In this document: piece after piece, positions 1 to 6,657 of the stretch
Layout: each line of letters opens with the position of its first letter
Position numbering within the stretch: the first letter of the stretch is position 1
Origin: an uncultured Eubacteriales bacterium
Lineage (GTDB): Bacteria; Bacillota; Clostridia; Oscillospirales; CAG-382
Length of the DNA: 12,481 nt
Direction: 5' to 3'
NCBI GenBank assembly: GCA_934444485.1
Contig: CAKSCN010000065.1
Coordinates: 1-12,481 of the forward strand
The notes under the pieces: model-generated
What the model saw: the letters and a program-made list of their open reading frames with translations, nothing else
Databases searched by the model: none
What the model was told of the DNA's origin: nothing
Translations under genes and position numbers: made by a program

Positions 1-413
1 AGGTTATGCCGGCCTACGCCATCATCAGCTGCGGAAAGGACAATGCCTACGGCCATCCGCATGAAGAGGTGCTGTCAAGACTGCGTGACGCCGGAGTAAA
101 GCTCTACAGAACCGATATGCAGGGTGATGTGGTTGCCGTAACGGACGGAAAGACAATAGAGTTTTCGACATTCAGAAACGAAAATGCAGAGGTAAACGAC
201 ACGATAATTGAAGAACCCGAGACTTCGGGCGGCGAAAACGGGTACGAGGATGCCGGAAGTGCGCAGTATATCGGAAACAAAAAGACGAAGGTGCTCCACT
301 CGCCGACCTGCGGTAATTTGCCGAAAGAGGACAACCGTGTTTACTTCGACAGCTACACGGATGCCGTCGGCGGAGGGTATAAACCGCACAAAAATTGTCT
401 CGGCAAAAAATAA
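1..413 (+). CDS. ComEC/Rec2-type metallo-beta-lactamase-fold protein, C-terminal part (5' end outside window)
   Basis: The reading frame is open from the left edge (first whole codon at base 3, Val), so the Met at base 6 is internal and the gene begins outside the window. The visible start, PAYAIISCGKDNAYGHPHEE, is the closing motif of the ComEC-type metallo-beta-lactamase domain; the HPH follows the usual 'SCG.xNxYGHPH' pattern. An acidic linker (about residues 60-85) leads to a C-terminal Ada-like metal-binding module: YIGNKKTKVLHSPTC, then VYFDSYTDAV, then GYKPHKNC. In that tail I see Cys and His at the usual metal positions, with HKNC in place of the more familiar CxxC. Proteins of this build are common in Clostridia as extracellular or membrane-linked hydrolases. 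Whether membrane segments or a signal peptide precede it cannot be seen. Family call is confident; substrate unknown. Confidence 0.8.
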   Translation, partial: VMPAYAIISCGKDNAYGHPHEEVLSRLRDAGVKLYRTDMQGDVVAVTDGKTIEFSTFRNENAEVNDTIIEEPETSGGENGYEDAGSAQYIGNKKTKVLHSPTCGNLPKEDNRVYFDSYTDAVGGGYKPHKNCLGKK

Positions 414-436
414 TTTTACTTTTTTTGAAAAATAAG

Positions 437-462
437 GGAACTTTTTAATTGTTTCTTACGTC
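437..462 (+). promoter_or_regulatory. Candidate ECF-sigma promoter for the secreted YcdB/SLH gene
   Basis: GGAAC (437-441), followed by a T-run, is separated by 17 bases from CGTC (459-462), which runs into ATATAAG. This GGAAC-N16/17-CGTC arrangement is typical of extracytoplasmic-function sigma promoters. No good housekeeping promoter is present: TTGAAA at 425-430 has only a poor -10 (TAATTG at 446, spacer 15). The target is an exported cell-surface protein, which fits envelope-stress control. The assignment is by pattern only. Confidence 0.45.
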
Positions 463-510
463 ATATAAGCGAATCGTTAAGAACGAAAAAAGTGAAAAGG
501 AGACGACATC

Positions 511-2994
511 ATGAAAAAAACACTGCGAACCGTAATTTGCGCAGTCCTCGCACTGCTCATGACACTGTCTGCCGCATCGGTTTCTTTTGCGGCGTCAAAC
601 GAACCCACCACCGAGGAAATGGAAAAGGTTCTGAAAATCGTAAAGCCGAAGCTTGATATTCCCGAGGAGGCGACCGAATTCTCGTGGAACTACCGTGCAG
701 GGAATGTCTACAACGACGCAAACTGGGTGTTCACATGGTCCGACAAGGAGTCGAAGGACGGCGACAGAAAAAGCTACACTGTCGTATGCGACGCCGACGG
801 TCATATCACAAACTACGATGCGTATATTCCCTACAGCGTGACAAACGCCGCAAGCATCGTTCCCTCCGCAACGAAGGATGAGTACAAAGAGAAAGCCGAC
901 GCATATCTTGCAAAGCTCAATCCCGAAGCCGCAAAGAGCTTCACCCTCGTTTCCTCCCGTGCCGGAAGCACAAGAAGAAAGACCTACACATATGAGTACG
1001 TCCGCACCGAAAACGGATACAACTATCCCGACAACACGGCGACCGTAACTCTCAGCTACAACGACGGCTCGCTCAGAAGCTACAGCATCATATACAATTA
1101 CGACGCAAAGTTCGACGCTCCCGAGAAGGTAATCGGCGAAGAAGAGGCAAAGAAGATTCTCTCCACCAAGCAGTCGATGAAGCTTAGATACATCTCCGAC
1201 TACGTAACCGAGGACGACAAGACCACCGTCAAGGCTCTTCTCGTATACGCTCCCGAAAACGGCTATGCCTCCGTAAACGCTGTTACCGGCGAGGTTTATG
1301 ACTCCGTTTCGTCGTGGGAGGTAAGAATGGGCGGTCTCGGTGGCGGCGATTCGGCGAACAGCTCGTCAAAGGCTGAACTGACCGAAAATGCGGCGGCGGA
1401 TGAAGAAGCCGATTATGAGCTTACCGAGTCCGAGCTTGCGCAGAAGGATATTCTCGCAAAGCTTATCACCAAGGACGATGCAATAAAGGCAGTCACCGGC
1501 AACAAGTACCTTCTCATAAACGAGGCACTCACGGCAGTTGACGCTTCTCTCCGCAAGAACTATCAGACCCCGAAGAGCTACTATCAGGACGACAGCGGCT
1601 CGTACATCTGGAACATCGGCTTCTCGAACCCCATTCTCGAGGACAGCGGCGATTACTTCAACTATCTGTGGATGAACGCCTCTGTCAACGCAGACAACGG
1701 AAAGCTCGTAAGCTTCAGTGCGGATCTCAGAGATATGTACTACTACACCGAGTCAAAGACTCCCCTCCCCGAAGTAAAGTACACCAAGGAAGAGGCGCAG
1801 AAGATTGCCGAGGAATTTCTCAAGGCAACCTGCCCCGAAAAGTTTGAAAACTCGGTTCTCTCCGGTTCTTACGAGGAAAACATCATCGCCTACAAGGACT
1901 CCGAGAACATGACAGATCCCGTTTACGGCGCATACAGCTTCCGCTACGTAAGAGTGAACGAGGGCGTTGAGTACAATGCAAACTCTATAAGCGTCGGCAT
2001 TGACGGCGTTACCGGAAAGGTATACAGATACAGAACAAACTGGAACACAAACATCGAGTTTGAGTCTCCCAAGGGCGTCATCACTCCCGAAAAGGCTCTC
2101 GAGACCTACGTTGCACTCGGCACGGATATCCGCTACGAGACCAATACGACCTACATCTACACTCCCGCAAACGAAACCTCCAAGAAGGACATCTCCAAGG
2201 CGTTCGTATATTCGCTCATGACCAATATCGAAAACGGCGGAGATATAAGCAAGGTAATAGACAAGTACGCAAAGGACATCGACCGTGAAAAGCTCACGAA
2301 GCTTATATCGGACGGCAACGAAGATGCTCTCCTTAAGTTCATTGAGGAGTACTTCGGCGTGACGCTCGACGAAAAAGAGCTTAAGAACGATTACAGGGAC
2401 GTAAACGACTTCTACTCCAAGGAAGAGGAAATCAGACTCGTTTACCTTGTTGACGCAGGCAGCACCGCTTACATCGACGCCTTCGACGGCTCGGCTCTCG
2501 ACTACTCGGGAGACCCCGTAACCGCAGAGGAAAGCGGATACAAGTACGACGACATCTCCGGTCACTGGGCTGAAAAGACAATAGCTCTTCTCGGTGAAAT
2601 CGGCATAGGCTTTGACGGCGGCAAATTTGAACCCGACAAGGCAATAACCGGCAAGGAGTTCTGCAAGCTCGCAGACAGTCTCTCCTTCTCTCTCTGGAGA
2701 AGCGAAAAGCCGATATACTCCCTCAAGGATTCCGACACTGCGGCAACGAGACTCAACGCCGTCAAGTACGTTCTCACAAGCATTGACTACGACAAGGTAG
2801 CAGTTCTCAAGAACATCTTCCGCACCGATTTTCTCGATAACGCCGAAATCAAGGAAGAGGATATCGGATACGTCGCAATAGCTTACGCTCTCGGAATGGT
2901 AAAGGGCGACGGCGAAACAATGCGCACCTACGATGAACTCACACGCGCCGAAGCTCTCATTCTTCTTGTCAATGCGGCGGCTGCCGTAAAGTAA
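511..2994 (+). CDS. Secreted YcdB/YcdC-repeat protein with C-terminal SLH-like region
   Basis: This is an 827-residue exported protein. Residues 1-27 form a Sec signal peptide: basic KK, a long hydrophobic core and a cleavage site near SFA|AS. The mature part has a repeated YcdB/YcdC (PepSY-related) architecture, with units ending in similar turns: AVTGEVYD near residue 255, GVTGKVYR near 498 and AFDGSALD near 656. A Ser/Asn/acidic linker lies around 275-305. The C-terminus resembles S-layer homology modules: YDDISGHWAEK at 679-689, then a KFEPDKAITGKEF segment, and a last module around 780-827 with AYALGMVKGDG and LTRAEALILL. The modules are degenerate and fewer than the usual three, so cell-wall anchoring is likely but not certain. 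The start is fixed by AAAAGGAG at 495-502, eight bases before ATG. It is monocistronic between its own promoter and a terminator. The function of YcdB-type proteins is unknown; a role in envelope sensing or protease inhibition would be speculation. Confidence 0.85.
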   Translation: MKKTLRTVICAVLALLMTLSAASVSFAASNEPTTEEMEKVLKIVKPKLDIPEEATEFSWNYRAGNVYNDANWVFTWSDKESKDGDRKSYTVVCDADGHITNYDAYIPYSVTNAASIVPSATKDEYKEKADAYLAKLNPEAAKSFTLVSSRAGSTRRKTYTYEYVRTENGYNYPDNTATVTLSYNDGSLRSYSIIYNYDAKFDAPEKVIGEEEAKKILSTKQSMKLRYISDYVTEDDKTTVKALLVYAPENGYASVNAVTGEVYDSVSSWEVRMGGLGGGDSANSSSKAELTENAAADEEADYELTESELAQKDILAKLITKDDAIKAVTGNKYLLINEALTAVDASLRKNYQTPKSYYQDDSGSYIWNIGFSNPILEDSGDYFNYLWMNASVNADNGKLVSFSADLRDMYYYTESKTPLPEVKYTKEEAQKIAEEFLKATCPEKFENSVLSGSYEENIIAYKDSENMTDPVYGAYSFRYVRVNEGVEYNANSISVGIDGVTGKVYRYRTNWNTNIEFESPKGVITPEKALETYVALGTDIRYETNTTYIYTPANETSKKDISKAFVYSLMTNIENGGDISKVIDKYAKDIDREKLTKLISDGNEDALLKFIEEYFGVTLDEKELKNDYRDVNDFYSKEEEIRLVYLVDAGSTAYIDAFDGSALDYSGDPVTAEESGYKYDDISGHWAEKTIALLGEIGIGFDGGKFEPDKAITGKEFCKLADSLSFSLWRSEKPIYSLKDSDTAATRLNAVKYVLTSIDYDKVAVLKNIFRTDFLDNAEIKEEDIGYVAIAYALGMVKGDGETMRTYDELTRAEALILLVNAAAAVK

Positions 2995-3003
2995 TCCCCT
3001 CCC

Positions 3004-3027
3004 CGTGCGCACCTCGCAAGGCGCACG
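3004..3027 (+). other. GC-rich hairpin just after the secreted-protein gene
   Basis: CGTGCGC (3004-3010) and GCGCACG (3021-3027) form a perfect 7-bp stem with a 10-base loop. No T-tract follows, so it is not an intrinsic terminator by itself. It may stabilise the 3' end of the transcript ahead of the real terminator at 3062-3102. Confidence 0.5.
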
Positions 3028-3061
3028 TAAAATAACCAACAACTCTCCTATATATTCGCTG

Positions 3062-3102
3062 TGCCGTACCCGGGATTTTCCTTGGTGCGGCATGGTGTTT
3101 TT
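3062..3102 (+). terminator. Intrinsic terminator after the secreted-protein gene
   Basis: TGCCGTACC (3062-3070) pairs with GGTGCGGCA (3084-3092): 9 bp with one G-U pair and a 13-base loop. It is followed by TGGTG and TTTTT (3098-3102). It separates the gene at 511-2994 from the deacetylase unit. Confidence 0.75.
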
Positions 3103-3124
3103 ATACAAATTTTTCAAAAAACAC

Positions 3125-3153
3125 TTGATTTTCCCTCTCGTTTATGCTATACT
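3125..3153 (+). promoter_or_regulatory. Extended -10 housekeeping promoter for the deacetylase-DRTGG-PHP unit
   Basis: A -35 TTGATT (3125-3130), a spacer of exactly 17 bases and a -10 TATACT (3148-3153) preceded directly by TGC make an extended -10 element. The start of transcription should be near 3160, giving a leader of about 28 nt. GGAGG (3177-3181) lies six bases before the ATG at 3188. Confidence 0.8.
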
Positions 3154-3187
3154 TGCTAAAATAATATATACAACTCGGAGGTAAGTT

Positions 3188-3991
3188 ATGATACATATAA
3201 ATCCCAATCTTTTTCCCGGAGGAAGGACTGCGGCGCTCACAATGAGCTACGACGACGGAGCGGTTTTCGACGAGCAGCTTATCGATATTTTCAACAGGTA
3301 CGAAATCAAAGGTACGTTTCACGTAAACGATTGGAGTATCGGCGAGGGCTGCAACTTTACGCCCGAAAAGGCACGTGAGCTTTACAAGGGTCATGAGCTT
3401 TCCGTACACTCCTGCGACCATCCTATGTTCGGTCATCTGAACGACATTGAGCTTTACGATCAGATAGTGAAAAACAAGGAGAAAATCGAGAACATCTGCG
3501 GCTACACCGTCAGAGGTATGTCGTATCCGCACGGCGTGTTCAACGAAAGAATAATGAATGTCATGAGAGTTGCCGGCATGAAGTACGGCAGAACCACAGA
3601 GAAAACTCTCTACACTGCCATTCCCGAGGACTTTCTCGCTTGGCATCCGTCGGGTCACCACAAGGACAACATTCTCGACCTTTACAAGCTTATCGAAAGT
3701 CCCAAGGCTCAGTGGGGCAATCCGAGACTTCTCTACATCTGGGGTCACAGCCACGAATTCGGTCATGAGGGCAACTGGGATCTCATGGAGGAGTTCTGCA
3801 AAACTGCGGCAGGTCACGACCACATTTGGTACGCCACCAACATTGAGATTTACGATTACGTCACCGCCGCAAGAAATCTCGAAATATCGGCTAACAGAAA
3901 AACCGTGTTCAATCCGTCGTATCTGTCTGTTTGGGTAACTGTCGAGGGAAGCGACGTCGTTGAAATAAAGCCCGGCGAAAATAAACTTTAA
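3188..3991 (+). CDS. NodB-type (CE4-like) polysaccharide deacetylase family protein, copy 1
   Basis: A 267-residue NodB-homology enzyme predicted to remove acetyl groups from a carbohydrate using a divalent metal. Motif 1 is TMSYDDG (18-24; D22/D23 as base and metal ligand). Motif 2 is HSCDH (74-78; H74 and H78 as metal ligands). Motif 3 is VRGMSYPHG (108-116; R109 and the proline-rich loop). The later WGHSHEFG (185-192) supplies the conserved His. A short C-terminal beta-like tail (about 236-267) ends in GENKL. There is no signal peptide or membrane segment, so the enzyme appears cytoplasmic and may act on an oligosaccharide or sugar intermediate rather than on wall polymer. It is the first gene of its unit and is followed after 11 bases by a paralogue. 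Family sure; substrate unknown. Confidence 0.9.
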   Translation: MIHINPNLFPGGRTAALTMSYDDGAVFDEQLIDIFNRYEIKGTFHVNDWSIGEGCNFTPEKARELYKGHELSVHSCDHPMFGHLNDIELYDQIVKNKEKIENICGYTVRGMSYPHGVFNERIMNVMRVAGMKYGRTTEKTLYTAIPEDFLAWHPSGHHKDNILDLYKLIESPKAQWGNPRLLYIWGHSHEFGHEGNWDLMEEFCKTAAGHDHIWYATNIEIYDYVTAARNLEISANRKTVFNPSYLSVWVTVEGSDVVEIKPGENKL

Positions 3992-4002
3992 GGAGAACGA
4001 AT

Positions 4003-4803
4003 ATGCCTTACATAAGAACAAACCTTTTCCGTGACGGAAAGAAAAAAGCGATAACGATGAGCTACGACGACGGTCATATTTACGACGAAAAGCTTATCGA
4101 AATATTCAACAAATACGGCTTCAAGGGTACGTTTCATGTAAACTCGAACCACATTCTCGACAAAACCTATTCCCCGGAAAAAACGGCGGGGATTTACGCA
4201 GGTCACGAGCTTTCGGTACACACCGTAACGCACCCCTGTCTGCACGAGCTTCCCGAAAATGTTCTGCGCGACGAAATAACCGAGGACAAGCGTGCAATAG
4301 AGCGTCTTTGCGGATACTCGGTCAGAGGAATGTCTTACCCCTTCGGTCACTTCGACGACACGATAGAGAAGGTTGCGAAAGAGTGCGGAATGAACTACTC
4401 GAGAACCACACGTTCGACGAATGACTTCAACCCTCCGAAGGATTTTCTTGCATGGCATCCGACTACTCACCACAACGGCAATCTCGACGACCTTTACTCA
4501 CGTTTCACCGCCGAGCGTTTTGACCGTGTTTACAATATGCCGATATTCTACATCTGGGGTCACAGCTACGAGTTCAACAACGACAACAACTGGGACAAGA
4601 TGGAGGAATTCTGCAAAAAAGCCTGTGGAAACAGTGATGTTTGGTACGCAACGAACATAGAATTATACGATTACGTAACCGCCGTCCGCCGACTTGAAAT
4701 ATCCGCCGACAAGACAATGATTTTCAATTCGTCGTACATTCCGGTATGGGTAAGCGTTGACGGCGAAGCGGTTAGGATAAATCCCGGCGACAACAAGCTT
4801 TGA
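4003..4803 (+). CDS. NodB-type (CE4-like) polysaccharide deacetylase family protein, copy 2
   Basis: A 266-residue paralogue of the preceding gene, more than half identical by eye along its whole length and evidently a tandem duplication. The catalytic pattern is kept: MSYDDG (19-24; D22/D23), HTVTH (73-77), VRGMSYPFG (107-115), WGHSYEF (185-191) and a similar C-terminal tail ending in GDNKL. Differences cluster at residues 48-62, in the stretch after motif 2 and around 137-180 (for example NDFNPPKDF against LYTAIPEDF), which are likely substrate loops. No signal peptide. AAGGAG (3990-3995) overlaps the stop codon of copy 1, indicating tight translational coupling. It is likely co-transcribed with the DRTGG and PHP genes downstream, since no terminator is visible after it. 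Confidence 0.9.
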   Translation: MPYIRTNLFRDGKKKAITMSYDDGHIYDEKLIEIFNKYGFKGTFHVNSNHILDKTYSPEKTAGIYAGHELSVHTVTHPCLHELPENVLRDEITEDKRAIERLCGYSVRGMSYPFGHFDDTIEKVAKECGMNYSRTTRSTNDFNPPKDFLAWHPTTHHNGNLDDLYSRFTAERFDRVYNMPIFYIWGHSYEFNNDNNWDKMEEFCKKACGNSDVWYATNIELYDYVTAVRRLEISADKTMIFNSSYIPVWVSVDGEAVRINPGDNKL

Positions 4804-4838
4804 TTTGACAATAAATACGGACAAGAAAGGAAAGCGCA

Positions 4839-5165
4839 ATGACAGTAAAAGAACTTGCAGAGACTCTACGGCTCACTGAAATAACCGCCGACGACATTTC
4901 CCGTGAAATTGACGGTGCGTACACCGGCGACCTTTTGAGCTGGGTCATGGGACGTGCGAAAAGCGGAAATGTCTGGGTTACGATAATGTCAAACGTCAAT
5001 GTGGTTGCCGTGGCGACGCTCTGCGACGTTTCTATGGTCATTCTCGCCGAAAACACACGCCTTGACGAGGACGCAGAGAAAAAAGCGGAGGCTCAGGGGA
5101 TAAATCTTTATACGAGTACAATGACCTCATACGAGCTTTGCCGTGAAATCGGAAAGTACATTTAG
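4839..5165 (+). CDS. Small DRTGG-domain-type protein of hydrogenase gene clusters
   Basis: A 108-residue soluble protein that I recognise as a stand-alone DRTGG-type domain, the small alpha/beta domain also found at the N-terminus of HPr kinase and in phosphotransacetylase-linked proteins. Features are an N-terminal helix (VKELAETLRL), a conserved-looking core GDLLSWVMG (25-50 region), the segment VWVTIMSNVNVVAVATL, a strand VSMVILAEN and a C-terminal helix ending in ELCREIGKYI. The literal DRTGG pentapeptide is absent, as is usual for this subfamily. Proteins like this are annotated next to [FeFe]-hydrogenase operons in many Clostridia, and here it lies about 1 kb upstream of one. AAAGGA at 4826-4831 supports the ATG. 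It is only two bases from the PHP gene, so the two should be co-expressed. Molecular function is unknown; ligand sensing is an inference. Confidence 0.7.
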   Translation: MTVKELAETLRLTEITADDISREIDGAYTGDLLSWVMGRAKSGNVWVTIMSNVNVVAVATLCDVSMVILAENTRLDEDAEKKAEAQGINLYTSTMTSYELCREIGKYI

Positions 5166-5167
5166 TC

Positions 5168-5899
5168 ATGGAGCGCTTTTACGACCTTCACCTTCACTCC
5201 TGCCTCTCCCCTTGCGCCGACAACGACATGACGCCCGTCAACATCGCCGGAATGGGAATGCTCAACGGACTTTCCGTCATGGCTCTCACCGACCACAACA
5301 GCTGCGGCAACTGTCCCGCTTTTTTCGAGGCGTGCCGAAGCTACGGAATTACGCCTGTTGCCGGCATGGAGCTTACAACGGCTGAGGATATACACGTCGT
5401 GTGTCTTTTCCGTGAGCTTGAGGGGGCATTGGGCTTTTCCGAAACGGTTCATTCCCGTCTCATGCCGATAAAAAACAATCCGGAGATTTTCGGTGATCAG
5501 ATTTTCACCGATGCGGTCGGAAACGAGACGGGGCGTGAGGATACTCTTCTCATAAGTGCGACGGATATTTTCCTCGAGGAGGCGCCTGTGCTCGTCGGTG
5601 AATACGGCGGCATATGCTACCCTGCACACATCGACCGAGACGCCAACGGCATTATCGCAATTCTCGGCGACATTCCGCCCGAGCCGGGATTTATATGTGC
5701 GGAAATACACGACTCCGAGCTTCTCGAAAGATACCGTTGCGACTACCCGATTACGCAGGGTATGAGGTTTGTTTCGAGCAGTGATGCGCACCACCTCTGG
5801 GACATAAACATGAACGTCAACAGCTTCACTCTTCACGGCGAAACGGAAGCGGAAATACGTGCTTCTCTCTTCGATATGCTCACCATAGGCGCAACGTAA
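5168..5899 (+). CDS. PHP-domain metal-dependent phosphoesterase-like protein
   Basis: A 243-residue PHP (polymerase and histidinol phosphatase) domain protein, a fold that binds up to three metals and hydrolyses phosphoesters. Metal-ligand motifs in order are DLHLHS (D6, H8, H10), TDHN (D42, H43), GMEL (E68), DIHVV (H76), YPAHIDR (H154) and SSDAHH (D206, H208), so the active site looks complete. CxxC-like cysteines (CLSPC, CGNC) lie close to the metal site. It is shorter than TrpH/YciV-type nucleases, and the insertion at about 85-140 is not familiar to me. Only two bases separate it from the DRTGG gene, and its stop codon lies inside the terminator stem. PHP proteins of this kind recur beside clostridial hydrogenase operons. 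Substrate unknown; a phosphorylated protein, nucleotide or cofactor are all possible. Confidence 0.85.
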   Translation: MERFYDLHLHSCLSPCADNDMTPVNIAGMGMLNGLSVMALTDHNSCGNCPAFFEACRSYGITPVAGMELTTAEDIHVVCLFRELEGALGFSETVHSRLMPIKNNPEIFGDQIFTDAVGNETGREDTLLISATDIFLEEAPVLVGEYGGICYPAHIDRDANGIIAILGDIPPEPGFICAEIHDSELLERYRCDYPITQGMRFVSSSDAHHLWDINMNVNSFTLHGETEAEIRASLFDMLTIGAT

Positions 5900-5921
5900 T
5901 CTGCTACGCTGCGCTTTTTTT
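5889..5921 (+). terminator. Intrinsic terminator overlapping the PHP stop codon
   Basis: GCGCAACGTA (5889-5898) pairs with TACGCTGCGC (5905-5914): 10 positions with one A-C mismatch and a 6-base loop, followed by TTTTTTT (5915-5921). The stop codon (5897-5899) is inside the stem and loop, so translation to the end would compete with folding. It separates the DRTGG/PHP unit from the hydrogenase operon. Confidence 0.85.
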
Positions 5922-5973
5922 GTTGAAATATCCTCAATTTTCTCGAATTTATAAAAAAATTCAAAAAATAAGG

Positions 5974-6002
5974 TTGACATTGTCCGAGGAATATTATATA
6001 CT
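5974..6002 (+). promoter_or_regulatory. Near-consensus housekeeping promoter of the hydrogenase operon
   Basis: A perfect -35 TTGACA (5974-5979), a 17-base spacer and -10 TATACT (5997-6002). A second TATACT follows directly at 6002-6007, but its spacer of 22 is too long. The upstream DNA (5922-5970) is very A/T-rich and could act as an UP element. The transcription start is expected near 6009, giving a leader of about 140 nt. This is the strongest promoter in the window, fitting a catabolic operon under repressor control. Confidence 0.85.
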
Positions 6003-6035
6003 ATACTCGTTATGTTGTGCGTATTGTGTGTTTGT

Positions 6036-6077
6036 TTCGGGCGAAAGATTGTTAAATTTTAAGCAATCTCTCCCGAA
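6036..6077 (+). other. Leader hairpin enclosing the candidate Rex site
   Basis: In RNA, TTCGGG (6036-6041) pairs with CCCGAA (6072-6077). After an asymmetric internal loop, AGATTG (6046-6051) pairs with CAATCT (6064-6069). No T-tract follows, so it is not a classical terminator. The inner arm is also the DNA dyad of the Rex-like operator, so the symmetry may exist for protein binding rather than RNA folding. Confidence 0.5.
6049..6066 (+). promoter_or_regulatory. Candidate Rex (NADH/NAD+ redox repressor) operator
   Basis: The 18 bases TTGTTAAATTTTAAGCAA match the clostridial Rex consensus TTGTTAA-N4-TTAACAA at 12 of the 14 specified positions. The flanks extend the dyad to AGATTG...CAATCT. 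The site is about 40 bases downstream of the expected start of transcription, a position where a bound repressor would act as a roadblock. Rex releases DNA when NADH is high, and the operon encodes an enzyme that can oxidise NADH, so the logic fits. No rex gene is in the window. Confidence 0.65.
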
Positions 6078-6116
6078 TCGACACTTTTCGGCAATGGGCG
6101 CCACAACAGCAAAATT

Positions 6117-6137
6117 TGCGGGATAACCGCAGGGAGG
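6117..6137 (+). promoter_or_regulatory. Small hairpin directly abutting the hydC ribosome binding site
   Basis: TGCGG (6117-6121) and CCGCA (6127-6131) form a 5-bp stem with a 5-base loop, followed at once by the Shine-Dalgarno GGGAGG (6132-6137), ten bases before the ATG at 6148. The stem does not cover the Shine-Dalgarno. It could hold the site open or protect the leader. Confidence 0.4.
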
Positions 6138-6147
6138 TATACAACTA

Positions 6148-6642
6148 ATGAAAAAAAGACTGACAACAGTCACTTTCAAGGGCACAAAGGAGCAGGAAGA
6201 AAAGCTCCTCGAAGTCATTGAAAAGTACCGCGGAGTCAAGGGCTCCATGATGCCTATTCTCCAAGAGGCGCAGGGAATTTACGGCTATCTTCCCGTCGAA
6301 GTTCAGAGAATAATCTCTGATAAGACAGGCGTTTCCATGGAGGAGATTTTCGGTATCGTTTCCTTCTATTCGCAGTTTGCGCTCAACCCCAAGGGTCAGG
6401 TTGCAATTTCTGTCTGTCTCGGAACGGCGTGCTACGTTAAAGGCTCGCAGGACCTCATCGACAGAATCACTCTCCGTCTCGGCATAAAGGACGGCGACAC
6501 ATCGTCCGACGGTAAGTACTCGCTTACGGCTACACGCTGCATCGGCGCTTGCGGTCTTGCACCCGTTCTCACGGTAAACGACGAAGTATTCGGCAGACTT
6601 AAGAAGGAAGACGTGGACGGTATCCTCGCAAAGTACGAATAA
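6148..6642 (+). CDS. hydC: [FeFe]-hydrogenase subunit HydC (NuoE-like, thioredoxin-fold [2Fe-2S] protein)
   Basis: A 164-residue homologue of complex I NuoE and of HydC/HndA. It has an N-terminal helical part (about 15-80, containing MMPILQEAQGIYGYLP and GIVSFYSQF, both typical) and a C-terminal thioredoxin-like domain. The [2Fe-2S] ligands are C90 and C95 (SVCLGTAC) and C131 and C135 (RCIGACGLAP), all present. The protein passes electrons within the HydB flavin module of soluble NAD-linked hydrogenases. Length is normal. It is the first gene of the operon, with a strong promoter and GGGAGG ribosome site. The first gene after it encodes a GHKL ATPase rather than HydB, an arrangement I associate with clostridial hydrogenase clusters. 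Confidence 0.92.
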   Translation: MKKRLTTVTFKGTKEQEEKLLEVIEKYRGVKGSMMPILQEAQGIYGYLPVEVQRIISDKTGVSMEEIFGIVSFYSQFALNPKGQVAISVCLGTACYVKGSQDLIDRITLRLGIKDGDTSSDGKYSLTATRCIGACGLAPVLTVNDEVFGRLKKEDVDGILAKYE

Positions 6643-6657
6643 TTCACAAAAACGAAG

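Noticed and set aside
405..427. A/T hairpin (AAAAAA...TTTTTT) as terminator of the ComEC-type gene
   Set aside because: The possible stem is only A-T pairs with no GC core; too weak to call.
1753..3117. Minus-strand open frame of 454 codons under the secreted-protein gene
   Set aside because: Also codon-for-codon opposite the sense gene, with no recognisable motif, and it runs across the terminator at 3062-3102.
4804..4838. Separate promoter before the DRTGG gene (TTTGACA at 4804-4810)
   Set aside because: The gap is only 35 bases, leaving no room for a -10 at the proper distance ahead of the ribosome site.
5945..5962. A/T-rich inverted repeat GAATTT-N6-AAATTC upstream of the hydrogenase promoter
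   Set aside because: Such dyads are frequent by chance in A/T-rich promoter DNA. It matches no operator I know, and an UP-element role explains the composition.
5162..5980. Minus-strand open frame of 272 codons opposite the PHP gene
   Set aside because: The plus strand encodes a PHP protein with every metal ligand in place; the antisense translation shows no domain.
6003..6147. Riboswitch in the 140-nt hydrogenase leader
   Set aside because: I could not match the leader to any known riboswitch core, and the hairpins present are not followed by a T-tract or an occluded Shine-Dalgarno. The Rex-like dyad explains the main symmetry.
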